Shown here piece after piece: positions 48,505 to 61,090 of a DNA stretch of 64,000 nucleotides; positions within the stretch are counted from its first letter, which is position 1; every line of letters starts with the position of its first letter. The position numbers and the translations under genes were made by a program. The notes beneath the pieces are model-generated. The model saw only the letters and a list, made by a program, of their open reading frames with translations. It ran no database searches and had not been told where the DNA came from. Origin of the DNA: Jaapia argillacea MUCL 33604 (lineage: Eukaryota > Basidiomycota > Agaricomycetes > Jaapiales > Jaapiaceae); the NCBI GenBank assembly GCA_000697665.1, contig KL197728.1, forward strand, positions 254,813 through 318,812. The letters are read 5' to 3'.

Positions 48505-51500
48505 TTACAACCCGTGAATGTCCCCCGTAACCTTCTCGACAGCAGCCTTAAGTTTGTGACATTCACGGACAACTGTATCGTTCTCATCTTCGGCGCATTC
48601 AGCCAGGAAGGTGGAGGTTTCAGATACGAAACCTGTAAGCGGTAAGACGTTAATGACTATAGATCAAACAAGAACGGTGGATGATTGCGCACCCATTAAT
48701 TTCTCTCCGTGGTCCGACCAAAGCGTCTCAGAGCAGGTGAGCGCAAACAGCCTGATGCGCGAATCCTCGGATCGAGTATGCATCAATACATTCAAATTGA
48801 TGGTTTTGAGTAATGCATCGTCCATCACGGAGTCAGTCAAGGAGCTCAGGCAGCCAGGGAGAATAGTCCGGGCTTGAGTAATGTTGGACTGTATGGCAAC
48901 CGGTATTTGTTGAATGAGGGGTGGTGCTATTTGGCGTAACCTATCTTCCCGCCAGAAGGCTACAGTTGATGGGTTAGATCGCATTCAACTATTGGCAAAG
49001 GAACGGCAAACCTCCTTCGTCGAACATGAAGCTCTTGGCGAGTGTCTTGACAACTCCTATCCACAAGTCTTCGTTCGTGACGTCGGCTGTATCAGACGAT
49101 CCCAGCAGCTCGGTGAACGGCGCAAGAAGGAAAGACATGTAAGGCGTCATCAAAGTCTGTAAAGGTAGGTCAATACCAGAATCAAGGTAGTAATAATTGA
49201 ATTAGATACCTTGAAATAGTCCAATAATGCTTCGTATACGGCACATAATGTTACCTTGCGAGATATGGCTGAAGCTACAGGCAAAGGTGAGAGGAGGACC
49301 AGAGAGCTAGCTCGCTATCTTACGATTTTGACCCGTGAAAGCCCAGTCGAACAATTTGCGGAAAAGAGGCCGGAAGGCGGTTTCGTTCAGCTTAACAACG
49401 AGTTCTAGGAATGCTGGAACTGTGAATCCCTCCACCTGTCGGAAAATGTTGATGAGATCGAGGAAACTAGATGTCGGAGACCTTACCTCGCCCGCTTTTG
49501 AAGTGGACACTTTCGCCCTGATGTCAAAGGCTTCGAGGAATAACTTGAACAGGGACCTTAAGTGTTCAATCACTACGCGCTGCGGAGCTATGTGCAACGC
49601 CCGTTTCACGAGGTCGAAGAACCCTTCGAGTCTACGTAACGACCCCTGTGTCAAAGATCAGAAATTGGGTCGCGGAATAGACGCCCTTCAGCGCACCTCA
49701 GAGACATCGCCAGAGGGTAGCATATCGAACAGAGCCGGAAGCAGCGTTTTCGCAGGCAAGCGTTTGACAAGGGCTTTTGTTACAGCCTTTAAACCATCCA
49801 AATCGGCAGACGGCCGAAGAGTGTAGTGATCCAGATAGGTATTGACAACTTGAGAGATTTCTACGATGCCCCAGAAGGTGGGGATGGATTTGAGGAGTTC
49901 GACCTGGACGGCTAACGCGTCGCTTAAAACTTGACTAGTAGTACCTGGGAGAGTTGGGTGAGTTAAGAGTGTGATAACCATTCTGCATCCTCTCGCACCT
50001 GTCTTCGTTGCCAGCACTCGATTCACTATCTGCATGCTGGACTGCACTATTTCACGGAATTGCGGGATGATTCGAGGGCCGAGTCTACCGCTGAGGTGAA
50101 GGTCAGCGGATTTAACAACTGAGACGACATTGCACGAACACTAGACGATGCAAAACTGATATCGCCTTGGGCATCGACAGTTCGTTCCGTAGACATTGGA
50201 TGACGATGGGTACGGTGTTCGTAAGGGCATTCTCTTCCCCAGGACAGGAAGAACCACAGATAGAGCGCAGGGCGTCCAATCCCGAGAGTCGCAGAGCGTC
50301 CGTTTGCATGTCCTGACGAGAGACAATAGCTCCAACGCGGGTGATCAAGTCGTTGATGGTCGAGGTCATCGTCCGCCGAGTAGCCTCTGAGACACTCTCG
50401 AATCGTGTGGAGATTAAGTCAAGAGCACCGATCTGAGTCTTTGAGGGGCTGTTACTCTCCAAGATCATGTCATTGGTCAAAGAACTTACTCTGACATCGT
50501 CGGATTGTAGCATTCCCAAAACAGAGTTGATAAATTCAGCGGCAGGCATGACGGTGAGAGCGTTTTCGAGAGATACACGAGCGGCTTTGATGACATCTTG
50601 AATGTCCTTCTCGGAGGTACTGCCAGAACCGACGGTGGTAATGTCAAGCAAAGCAGAGGCGACCTCACCGATCGGCCTTTCGGTGCCCTCCAGACCACTG
50701 ATACGCGGAACAAATGACTGGAGGGCTTGACCAACGACTATTAACAATGCTTGAGCCCGTCGCTTTGACACAGTGGAAGGCGGGAGTGTGTGCTCATCGT
50801 TGCTATTGGAGAAATCAATCAACCATACGAACGAATGCGCAAAGATTGGACGCACTGTGAGGACTCCAAGAATGTCGGCTTGATGTCACTAGGATCTATT
50901 GCTCGGCAAATGAGCCGTCGAGCCTCTTTCAGGATCTCGATCAGCGCCTATTGACGGCCATAAGTACTTTCGCGGTAACTGAGGGCTAAGGCACTCACAT
51001 GTATCTGCGTGGAAGCGTTACAGTGTTGGAGGGTGGAGAGAGGCAAAGAGAGACTGTTGTGTAATTCCTCCTGGTCTTGTCTGACGATGCGATTTGCGCC
51101 CTTCTCGACGAAGAGCATGCAAACAGGTGCAAGATATTGTTCCGGTCCAAGAGTGTCTACCAGGTGAGCAAAGAAACTGGAAAGTCTCATCAGAGGTTGG
51201 AACGAAACGATGACGGTGCTTGACACACTTAGGACGACGGTGCCTCGGTACATGAGTCGCAGCATCGGTGAATATATGCAGGAACTCTCTCGAGGCAAGG
51301 TACAAGTCAAGGGGGTCCTCGTGGACTGCTCTCAGGGACGACACCATGACGGGAACTATGCTTTCGATAGTCTACCGGGATATCAGAATGTTGACACTCT
51401 GAGTGAGGTTCAAACTCACCTTCTGGACGACTCTGAAACTATAAGCATCGTCACGATGGAAGACCGCTGATCCCATGAACGTGAAGACAGGCATGATGTG

Positions 51501-54500
51501 ATGAAGGACATCCTCAGGTGCTAAGCGAGCCATACTGGCCATCAGCAGCAACGCTTGGTGGAAGGTTTGAGGATTGTCCGCCGCTAGAATTGTGTAAGAT
51601 ATAGAAATTTGCGAGGAAGGAGAGGGTTAGACAATACCTCGTATAAGCTCGACCAATACATCAAGCCTGACAGCGTTGGTTTTGAGATTCGACAACTGAA
51701 GAAATTTTGAGTAAGGGAACTGTACAGATATGGGACACGAACTACCTGTGACGACGAAGCCTCGATTGCTGACATCAGTAATTGCTCAGTGTACGCCTTG
51801 TCGGCGAGCAGAGGAGCTTCAGTGGTGGTCACCCTATTCAAAGTTTCAAGTAGAGTGGAAATAAGCTCGGGTGACGCGGGTGGAGGCCGTGAACTGATGA
51901 CTTCCGCCAACAGTGTCAAGGCCTGTAGGGGGTCGCTCGATGGTCCCGAGATCGAAGAACTAAAACCATTTGTAAGTGCATAGAGTTTGAATAGTATCGA
52001 TATAAGATTCGTACTCGTCGACCCGTTGGCGCTTGGTTGCGCGGTCTGCAGGTGGGATTGCAGCAGGTTGAAGGGTGTTGAGTAGGTTCACAACGAGGGA
52101 CGGGTCGTCAACAATCTGTAATAGTATGTCCTTACAATGAGAATGCTTCAAGGTAGTCAGAAAGAGTATAACTGAAGTTTGGATGAGCTCGCTCACCGAG
52201 GTTACATCCTTACTACCTAGTTCCAGCAACAAACGGCAGATTTCCACCTTCCGAGGGATGGTCAGGCCAGCGAACAAGCCTCGTTCTAAAGAGCGAGCAA
52301 GGGTAACTCGTGACGACGACAGAACACCTGCATGCAAAGGAATCAACGACGGAGCACAATTCGCCGGGATGAATCTTACCTGATCCAAAGCAGCCGTGTA
52401 CGGCGGATAAGAAAACGGGCCAAACGGTACCCTTCTCGTCGTTGAGGGCTTTAACAGCCGATACATCGAATACAGACAAGGCCAACCCCGAATATTCGAT
52501 GAAATCCTCTCCAAAGGTCTCGACGATCGTCTTGGACTCTGCATCGTCGACAAGTCCACGTATGATAGGGAGGAGGATATCGACCTTCACATAGTGTGAT
52601 ATATCCGCCAGGGGCCTCATCAAGCCAAGCTTGACTGTAGGAAGTGGGCAGGACGCGATATGGGAGAGGAGATAACACAAGACCCTTTGTTTATATCTAG
52701 GCAAGTTAATAGATGTCAGAAAGCACCAAGCCAAATAGTGGTTTTCCACTCACGCAGACTCCTTCCTCGATTCCGAACCCGCGCGGCCCAAATGACTTTG
52801 GTGGAAAGTCCGTATATAAGCTGGATCGCTAACAAAGTGGTCTCCATGAGCAGCCAAAGCCTGAACATATCTCCCAACATCATCCCAATCCAAATACTGC
52901 AGTTGACCTACTCCCGCATCAGAATCAATACCACCCAAAAAACCACAAAAGCGAAACGTTCTCATACCTGAAGCACCCCCATAAATCGCATCAAAATAAT
53001 ACACCGAACTCGCCTTCTTCGCTTGCGAGATCTTGAGCAAAACCAAAACACACTCCACACCAGCCTCCCTAACCATCTGATCACCATTCTGCAAACAAAC
53101 CAAGATAGCCGGCAACGCAGTCTGGAAATCGACTCCTTTCTCAGCTGCGTGGTATGCAGCCAAGAACGCCGCAGCGTGGCGTAGAGCAGTGTATTGGAGT
53201 TGCACTTCGCTGCCATCATCATTGGTGGATTGGTGATGCTTGACGTCGAGCCATACTCCAGATAAGAAAGCTAGAGTGTCGTCACCGATGTTGATGAACA
53301 ACGCGCGGAGGAGGCTGGCTGAGAGGAGACTAGCGTTGGTCGACGAGGTAGCTAGTTTGTAGACGTGGCGCATGAGTCGAACGTAGCGAACACCTCTAGT
53401 ATCACCCGAGTCCTAACCGCATACCAAATCAATACTGGCAAAAGCAACGCCGCATATTGATCAACTCACCGAAGGAGAGTTGGAGACCCAATCGAGAGAG
53501 AGGTTCGTAGGACGCGACATGACAGGCATCAACGCGATGATAACAGCCCGAAGTCGGTGAGTCGTATTCCAACTACTAGGTTTCATCACCACAGCGTTTC
53601 CCAAAGTTTCCTCATCCATAATCTGCCAAAAACCATCAGCACCTTCCGCCTCAAATCCCCTCGAATCAAAAAAGACTCACATCATTCAAACTATCAAACC
53701 CTCTCATCACATCCCCAAGCTCATCAAGCGTCCCAACACCCAAACAATCAAGTACTCTCCCCGCAGCTTCTATCTGGTTCTCACCAGACATGAGACATAA
53801 GAGTGCGCGGGTGATCAATAGAGCTAGGTTCCGCGCGTGAGGGTTCGAATCTTGCAATTTGCTCAAGATAAAGTCGAAATGGTGCGCAAAGTTGTTAGAA
53901 GCCAATATCGATTCTATCACAAACCCAAACCACGTCAGCCCACTCACAACAAAAACGAATAACATCCCAAACGAAATCGACTCACCAGCCATCTTAACTC
54001 CCAACTCCAAATTCACCTTCCTCAAATCCTTCGAACTCCTCTCCCCACCTTCCTCCCCTTCCCTCCCTTTCCCAACAACATCCAAACATCCACTAATAAT
54101 CTCGAACCCCTTCACCCCACCACCGATGATATCCCAAACAAGACTAGCAGTCTTCTGCCTCGGTTTCGAGAATAACAAGAATGGGAACAAGATTGTTTCG
54201 AATATCTCTCTTCTCCCCCCTGCGTTCGTCTCTTCTTCTGCCTGGGAAGTGGAGGAGGAAGAAAAATGATGAAGAATAAAAGTGAGGTGTAGACGGATGA
54301 TATGCCTCGAAGGAGTCGTAGAAGTCGAAGGAACCAACACCGACGCAACCGATTTTAAATACGTCGAAGCATGCTCCAAAAAGATAGGTTTGAGGAGAGA
54401 AGGGACGCTATACAGCGTTTCCAGCACTTGAATCGACGTATCGAAAACACGAGCCAAAAGCGCAGAATGGATCGCTTCCTAAACACCAAGTTCAATGACG

Positions 54501-56375
54501 GTTATGGGTGGGAAACGGTGTTTAAGACATACCAATTCGAGTGGGTCCACGACGCTCGGCAGCCGTTGTAACAGATCCCGAACTGCTATATTCCGAACGT
54601 TCGCATCTGCGGAAGTTGACGCAAGGACCGTATCATACTCCCCAGCCCCCGAAACGAAATCCTTCTATAGTCCCCACCAACCAACATCAACATGAATCGA
54701 ACGAAAAAGTGGGGGAGGCACGTACCACGGAAAGCGATAGTATCAATTGCTCAACAGCAGGCTTCGCATCTTCGTCATTCTCCATCAACGCTTCCGCCGC
54801 TCGTTGGAATGCATCGGCGTGATGCAGCTTGATCACAGATAATAATCGACGTTGGAGTGTCGAAGCTACCATCGTATCCTGCGATACGACTTGATGAAAG
54901 ACTACCTCCGTCAGTTTGCGTACGATGGCGGGAGAGAGTTTCGTCGATGTGCAGGCTGATTCTAAGACTTGATACGTAGACTCGACTTCCAATCTGATCC
55001 AAAATGTTAGTGAAGGCCAGGCGCAGTCAGTAGAGGGAGGAGAGACACACCTAGATAAAAAGCCAACGAGCAAAGGAACGAGCAACTTCTCCGCTCCAAC
55101 AAAGCTCAGTAAACCCACCAACGTCCCATTCAACTCTCTATTACACCAAACATCAGCGAAACACCATCGGGAGGACGAAAAAAGACGTACGGTAAACTCA
55201 AAACACCCTCTATAACAGAACCCGATAACTCCTCTAGTTCTTGCTGGGGGCTACACACCGATATAGCAGCATGCAAGTATTGTTTTGGAGCTACTTGATG
55301 TGCGGTTGAAGTCATGATGTAGAGGATAGTGTTTAGAGCTGATGGAGAAAAGGTGCATTTTTGGGATAAAGCAGATAGGACGACGTAATTTCCAAGCTGG
55401 AACAACGAATAAGGTGGTCAATCACCGAGGGTCATGGTAAAAGAGACAAGGGGGGGAGGGATCAACTTACAACGACATCTTTCTGCAACGAAGACTTGAC
55501 AGACGCGCTTTGTTGGAGTGGTTCGAGGATGGAAGGTAACAAAAACGCCATAGTGCCCTCGTCTAGATGTTTTGAACGGACGATATAGTCCAACACCACG
55601 CTCGTGTGGAAAACGACCAGTGTACGATGACAATGTCCATTCTTCAGTGAATGTGATAAAAGGGATGTAGCGAACCGAGCCAAGTCGACGTTCCTTAACA
55701 TTTCTGTTACGAGTGCGGCTCGGGGGAGGGATGTCGCGGCTGATTTGTAGGGAATGAGGAAATGGAATTTTGAGCGTTCTCTACAACAAGGGCATTCAAA
55801 TCAGATGATAAAACAGAGGAAGGATGAAGGACGACGGACTTGATGTGTAGTATGGTCACCATTTTAGCAAAGTGGGGTGATTCGTGGTATGGGAGGAAGA
55901 GGGTTAAGACGTCCTCCACATTGAATTCGTTTATCCTGGAACTCATCTTCAACAACATTCCTCCCAGCTAGCCAAGAAGCCATTGTCCAAAAAACACACA
56001 CCTGAATCTCCTAACAAGCCATTCCAACACCTTCCCCGTCGGAGCTTCCATCAAATTCATCCCAAGGCACCTCAACAACCCCCCAACATTCCCATCCAAT
56101 TCCTCCATAGCCCCCGCATCCAAAAGAGTCCTATCGATACTTTTTGCAGCATCCGAGAACAAGGCATTTTCAAACCCTGCGATAGAAGGTTGGAGAGATC
56201 GTAGCTGGATGAAACCATTATTGGCGAGAGCGTGTATAGACTCGAGGTCGTGGTGATCTGCTTCTCGTCCAGTGAAGAGGTAGGACTCTGTTGGTTTACG
56301 TTTTGATCTGTCGACTAGGAGTTGGAGGTTTAGAGAAGCGCCCTGGGAGAGCTGGGCAGCAAGAGAGGACACCAT
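48505..56375 (-). CDS. UTP10: U3 snoRNP protein UTP10 (HEATR1/BAP28)
   Basis: This is a giant HEAT-repeat component of the small-subunit processome (t-UTP/UtpA), needed for pre-18S rRNA processing and rDNA transcription in the nucleolus. The start at 56373-56375 gives MVSSLAAQLSQGASLNLQLL, then VDRSKRKPTESYLFTGREAD and SIHALANNGFIQL, a recognisable fungal Utp10 N-terminus. It is helical-repeat sequence throughout. The late region, for example VNRVLATKTGARGCRMVITLL and VNTYLDHYTLRPSADLDGL, is consistent with the BP28 C-terminal section. The end is ETSTFLAECAEDENDTVV, then RECHKLKAAVEKVTGD and IHGL, with the stop at 48505-48507. I estimate more than twenty introns and about 2,000 residues. No disruption was found, though not every junction was checked. 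Confidence 0.88.
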
Positions 56376-56550
56376 CTCTTACTCGCCGTTCACTTGGAGA
56401 AACAGAGCCTGAGGGACTTCAAGTTCGCCAAATTTTGGAGAATTTCCTTTCTGAGAAATGACGAGATGCCAACTTCTTTCCTAGTGATCATCATAACAAC
56501 TCGACGCGCTCACAACGCGACTTTACCTCCAACCTTCCAGTCTCCCCAAA

Positions 56551-56958
56551 ATGACCATCCTCGCCGTGCACCTGCCCTGGCCAATCCTCCTGCACGCCGT
56601 CGGCCTCTCCCTCCTCGGCCTCCACTTCACATTCACCCCTTCACCGCCCTCCTCCACCTCCGACATCCGCGCAATGCTAGGCATAACAACAACAGCCATC
56701 GGCCTCTCCTACCTCTCCACCTCCTACATGCCCATCCACCAAAACGCATTCCTCTACGCTAGCGTCCCAGTCCGTATCCTCCTCGGTGGCCTAATGGGTC
56801 TCAAAGTCCTTTTATCCGATCGTGCAAGCGGACAAGGGAGAGGGATGGGAAAGGAGATGAGGAAACAGTTTTTGACGTTTGCGATTTATGATGGGTTGGG
56901 TGGGTTGGCGCTTGGTTGGTGGTTGGGTACTTGGAGTGGGAGGATGCCGGGGTACTAA
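56551..56958 (+). CDS. Small four-helix membrane protein, unknown
   Basis: A single-exon frame of 135 residues with four hydrophobic segments: PWPILLHAVGLSLLGLHFTF, AMLGITTTAIGLSYLSTSY, ASVPVRILLGGLMGLKVLL and FAIYDGLGGLALGWWLGTW. Between helices 3 and 4 is a basic loop (RASGQGRGMGKEMRKQ). The start codon lies in CCCCAAAATGACC, a good context. The layout resembles small fungal integral membrane proteins with pseudo-symmetric helix pairs. I do not recognise a named family. It shares a 175 bp divergent promoter region with UTP10. Confidence 0.7.
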   Translation: MTILAVHLPWPILLHAVGLSLLGLHFTFTPSPPSSTSDIRAMLGITTTAIGLSYLSTSYMPIHQNAFLYASVPVRILLGGLMGLKVLLSDRASGQGRGMGKEMRKQFLTFAIYDGLGGLALGWWLGTWSGRMPGY

Positions 56959-57192
56959 AGTGTAGGATGCCGGGGTACGAAAGTGTAGAGTCCGAGATGT
57001 AGAACAAATGATATAACGAAAGGAGGTGTTACACCGAACACTACTAAGTAATAGGTATGGGGTTGTGTATAAGGCGTAACACGCAACGCAACGACAGTGA
57101 TTCACCACGTAACACACCATGCTCCCTTAAACCCACACACAACAAATCAGCACCTCCCAACTCTCGAAGAACCCAACAACATACCTCCGGGC

Positions 57193-59142
57193 TCAAGCAC
57201 CAGTAGCAGGGGCGTCAAACTCAGCAAGAGGCGGGTTATGTTGGAAGACATACGCGTCCTCAGTGGGAGGGTTAGCATTAAAGAACTTTCCATATCGTTC
57301 ATCTACACCAACTATCGTCAGTACCACTCCAATCAAACAAAGAGTGAAAAACATACACGTCGGATCACTATCAACATGAACGAAATGTTTCAATTCCCAC
57401 TTGGTCCCAGCAGCAACTTCATCCCTCCTCCTCTGCCTCTGCTCATTCTACACTCCCAAATCAGCCCTTTCCTTCCCGCATACCACAACAAAAAAAACTC
57501 ACCTCAATCCGAGTCTTCTCCCGACTCGCAAGTTCAAAATCACCCTCTCTAATCCCCTTCGAAACCAACCCCCACAACTTCCTACTCTCCCACTCATCCA
57601 TCTCCTCAACAGGCTTCACACTAACCTCCTCCTTAGGCCCCGTAACATCATGGAACAACTCCCCAGTTTTCACATTCTTAGACTTCTCATGCCAAGTGCC
57701 TTCGAAAATATGTGTCGGGAGTCCGCGGGATGATGGTGGTGGTGTCAACGTCGCTTTGTAGGAATGGGACTTGCCGGAGAAGTAGCCTTTGCCTTTATAT
57801 TCGATCTGAGGGGAGGGGGGTGGTTTAGTGAGGGTGGAGGGGGGAGGGGGAGGGTGGACGTACGGTGCTAACCCATCCACTAGCGCTGACGATCCAAGAA
57901 GTCTCACAAAGCTCAATGTACGGACTTCCATACCACAACCCATCAATCCGCAACCTACGTCAAACGACACCATCAGTCTCGTCCTCCCTCTCAAACCACA
58001 ACGCCTGGCAGACTACAACGTCTCGGCCCGTAAGACGTACCTCGGCAAGGTGATCAAATACTCATCCTTCTCCCCATTCGGCAACGTAACAGTCAACGTC
58101 GCATGTCCAATCTGCTTCACAATGATCGAACCACCTGATGGTATCCACGAGGTATCAGAAGAGAAACCTTTATTAGTATTAAGAGAGGAGACGCATATAA
58201 CCACAGGGACACAGCATGGAGGCCAAAGGTGGGGGAGGGGGCAGGGGGCAGGAAGGGCATACTCACCACTGAAACTAGTCTTCTGCGCACTATGTCCTTG
58301 CAAAGAAACACCCTTCTCAGGGTTACAGATATAGTAAGCTGTGATAGGCGGGTGGTGAGACACTTGTTCCACGAGCAAATTCGTTTTGGAACGGGTGGTG
58401 GTTGCTGGCCAGTAACCATAAAACACTCTGCGCAGTCACTCAGTACAAGTTCTTGGCACGGGTTTAGTGTGATAGGCGTGAATGACAGTACTTACTCGCC
58501 AAGAACGGGATTCAAGGGCCTAACAGCAGAACCGCCACATCAGGAATGGTCGAAAACGAGGTGAGGCAGCAAGCAGGAGTGAATAATACGTACTTCTTCT
58601 CGGAACCCATCGATTCATTACGAGAGGTATATTGTCCTTTGAGGGTACTCTATCGATGAAACACACACCCCAATAAGCCTCGAGCACCGAGTAATACGTG
58701 ATGCAAAACGACACGTACGATGAACCACCTAAGGACTCGTTTCGCTCTATCTTCATCAGACGTAGCATCCGCGATAGCAGCGAACAACTCTGGTCTCTCA
58801 CACCAATATGCTAGGGTCCCTTGTGTCAATATGGATATGAAAGGGAGAGGGTGGGAGACGGACCTGGGAATTCGGTGAGAGATACTGGGGAGAGGATGAA
58901 AGGCGGAGCTGTCAATGAGGATAGATCGCCGGAGAATGAGGCAATCCTGGATCAACATCGGAGTCAGATCTACATCGACGTAGGGGTTGAGACGGGAGAC
59001 GGGACACACGATTTGAGGAATGAAGTCCAGCTGCCGCGCTGAGCGTCTGGTACAGCCTGATAATGACCCACAACAGAGTTCAACATTATTCTCCTAGACA
59101 TTGCTAGAGGCCTACCTCGCCAACGGTTGGTGTTTCAGACAT
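57193..59142 (-). CDS. Oxysterol-binding protein-related lipid transfer protein, Kes1/Osh4-like
   Basis: This short ORP without a PH domain exchanges sterol and PI4P between membranes. The start at 59140-59142 gives MSETPTVGE, then an intron. The lid region and core continue [62 protein letters not shown], and the family signature VEQVSHHPPITAYY. Next are GHATLTVTLPNGEKDEYLITLP, LRIDGLWYGSPYIELC, IEYKGKGYFSGKSHSYKA, GTWHEKSKNVKTGELFHDV, ESRKLWGLVSKGIREGDFELAS and a C-terminal helix with KHFVHVDSD. It ends PPLAEFDAPATGA. The His pair of SHHPP and the KPLNPVLGE motif, which bind PI4P phosphate, are intact. About nine introns. Confidence 0.92.
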
Positions 59143-59477
59143 GATGTTATGCTCGTGAAATGGGTTGTAAACAAGAACAGCAGGAGAGAGACTGGAGAAA
59201 CGAGAGATGTAGACTGATGAAGAGTAAGAACGAAAAGGAGGAGGTGAACAAGAGGAGAGCAATCTATTCAAAGTCGCCTCAATTGACGTACTCGTTGCCA
59301 CGTGGAGTCGCCCGTCGCCACAAAACTCCAGTGAGCACACTTTTATTTCGACACCTCGAGACCGACTGGCACAACGGCGAGCAGGCGTAGAGCTTTCGAG
59401 AGCGAATTGTCCTTGGACGAGAACCGCCACAATTAATTACCCTCCCAGCCCTTGCACAATGCTTTAGTAGCCACGGC
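59143..59477. other. Divergent promoter region between OSBP-like and coiled-coil genes
   Basis: A 335 bp divergent spacer. Short frames on the minus strand extend upstream of the OSBP-like start but lack support. Confidence 0.5.
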
Positions 59478-59969
59478 ATGCAGAACGTCGGCCCAACATC
59501 TAGACATATATCTACACTGGCCATCCCCCTCCCCATCCCATCCCAAACGGACCAACAACAAACCAGCAAACTCCTCTCCTCAATACCCGACCCCAACACC
59601 CGCCACATCCTTACCCACCTCCTCACCCAATCCACCACCCAACAACGCACCATCCGTGCTCTCCAAAGTTTACTCCAAGCCAAAGACGCACAGATCCGAA
59701 AACAAGCTACTGAGGTCTCGAGTTTGAAAACGGATGTACAGGTTTTGAGGGGGGAAATACGTGATTCGAGAGTGGAAGTAAATGATTTGAGGGAGAGGGT
59801 GGGGAGGGTGGAGGAGGACTTGGGTGAGCTGTGGGAGGAGGTTGAGAGGGTTGAGGAAGTATGCGGCGAGGAGGTTGAGGAAGCCAGGGAAGACATCGAA
59901 AAGCTGTCCCTTTGGGTTCTCTTGGTAGGGAACAACGGTGACGATGTGGAAGTGGAATCTATGGGCTGA
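59478..59969 (+). CDS. Coiled-coil protein, unknown
   Basis: A single-exon frame of 163 residues. After an N-terminal segment (MQNVGPTSRHISTLAIPL) and a Gln-rich stretch, residues about 45-145 form heptad-patterned coiled coil (LLTQSTTQQRTIRALQSLLQ, TEVSSLKTDVQVLRGEIRDS, VNDLRERVGRVEEDLGELWE, VERVEEVCGEEVEEA), then LSLWVLLVGNNGDD. No named family is recognised. Fungal XRCC4/XLF- or Kre28-like small coiled-coil proteins have this general look, but there is no specific evidence. Confidence 0.55.
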   Translation: MQNVGPTSRHISTLAIPLPIPSQTDQQQTSKLLSSIPDPNTRHILTHLLTQSTTQQRTIRALQSLLQAKDAQIRKQATEVSSLKTDVQVLRGEIRDSRVEVNDLRERVGRVEEDLGELWEEVERVEEVCGEEVEEAREDIEKLSLWVLLVGNNGDDVEVESMG

Positions 59970-59987
59970 GAGGAGGTTTTCGTATTC

Positions 59988-60429
59988 TTGTCTATATCAT
60001 TCCCATGGCCATTGGTGAGCCTGAGCATCATTTTACGTCTATCTATCGTGATTACCGCTCAATCGTTATTTGGTTCTTTCCAATCAGCACGCCAATTATT
60101 CTCAGCTTGGACACCTCCCGATACGCCCTCTCCAGAGGGCAGAGACTACCTTGGTGTATCAACACCTCCAGGGATGAGTGTTTAGAATGCCAACAGTCAC
60201 AACTAGTGGAGTGCCTCTGACGCGGTGGCAAATTCCATTGTCGTGGAATCCCTACGCAATCCTTCGATTTCCCTTCAAGTTGGTCGATATCTCGACGCTG
60301 GATCTCACTCTCCGTGTACATCTCAATTCAACCACGCCGCCATCTCTCCCTCTTTTCAACTCCGAAGAGAGACCTCCGTTCCCTGCCCATAATACTCTAT
60401 CCATTCCCGCTGATCCACTCATTATATGA
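59988..60429 (+). other. Two adjacent short open frames, possibly one small spliced gene
   Basis: 59988-60185 has a hydrophobic start (MSISFPWPLVSLSIILRLS) followed by SARQLFSAWTPPDTPSPEG. 60178-60429 reads LSWNPYAILRFPFKLVDIST, then LDLTLRVHLNS. Both look moderately protein-like, but I cannot place a convincing splice between them or a match to any family. Confidence 0.25.
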
Positions 60430-60865
60430 AAGAATTGTCCCAGTCGCTTTGTCCCTCGTTTTGTAGCATGTCAATATATTCACCTTGGCCCCAAGTCTTT
60501 TCAAAATCCCTGATACCCACACTCATCGCCAGCAACCGCAAACACTGATAGCGCTCACCCTCGCAAGTGGATATTCCTCAACCTTACCAGAAACACCAAC
60601 CACTGCCGAGTGCAGACTGCGAAGGATACACGTTAAACATCGTCTACGATATAGCGCTCTAAACCAACAAACAACTAAGAACGGGGTACAAAGATAACAT
60701 CGAAAACAATCACCAGCAATACCATACGAGTGTCGGATATCCGAAAATAATGTCTGTTTAGCCTTTTCAGTCAGAATACAACAAATCAATAAAGCCCAAA
60801 GAAACCCAAAGGGTCCACACAGGAAAGGTCATCATCAGTTCATAAACAATCTTCAAAGGTCATGA
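60430..60865. other. Intergenic; nothing recognised
   Basis: AT-richer sequence without a supportable gene. Confidence 0.5.
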
Positions 60866-61090
60866 TCACGCCCGAAACCGAGCAGACTTCCCAGAGGGCA
60901 GAGGTCCCGAAGCATAATACGCATCCATCCGAACGGGCGGGAGGGGTACAGAACTCGTCCCTATCAAATATATCAGCACAACAACCAACCTAGACGAAGT
61001 GAACCCACCAGCATGACGAACCGGTCCATCCTTCTTATATCCCCAATACATCTTCGGTGACCATTCATCCGCCAGATTGAAATTCTATCA
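60866..61090 (-). pseudogene. C-terminal remnant of a polytopic membrane protein, paralogue of the 26613-29533 gene
   Basis: On the minus strand, NLADEWSPKMYWGYKKDGPV followed by RHAG (to 61009) is spliced over an intron at 60961-61008 (GTGGGT...GATAG) to TSSVPLPPVRMDAYYAS, stopping at 60866-60868. This parallels LVDEWSPQMYWGDKG...RHAG|TSTVRLGPV in the gene at 26613, with the intron at the same position in the Gly codon. Upstream I could not find the expected helices in an open frame, so this is most likely a truncated copy. A highly spliced intact gene cannot be excluded. Confidence 0.6.

Noticed and set aside
49335-49826. Plus-strand frame of 163 codons inside UTP10
   Set aside because: It is antisense to HEAT-repeat coding with no start context or domain character.
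53840-53860. GGTTCGAATCTTGC, a B-box-like tRNA motif on the plus strand
   Set aside because: It lies inside UTP10 coding sequence and no acceptor, D or anticodon arm can be drawn around it.
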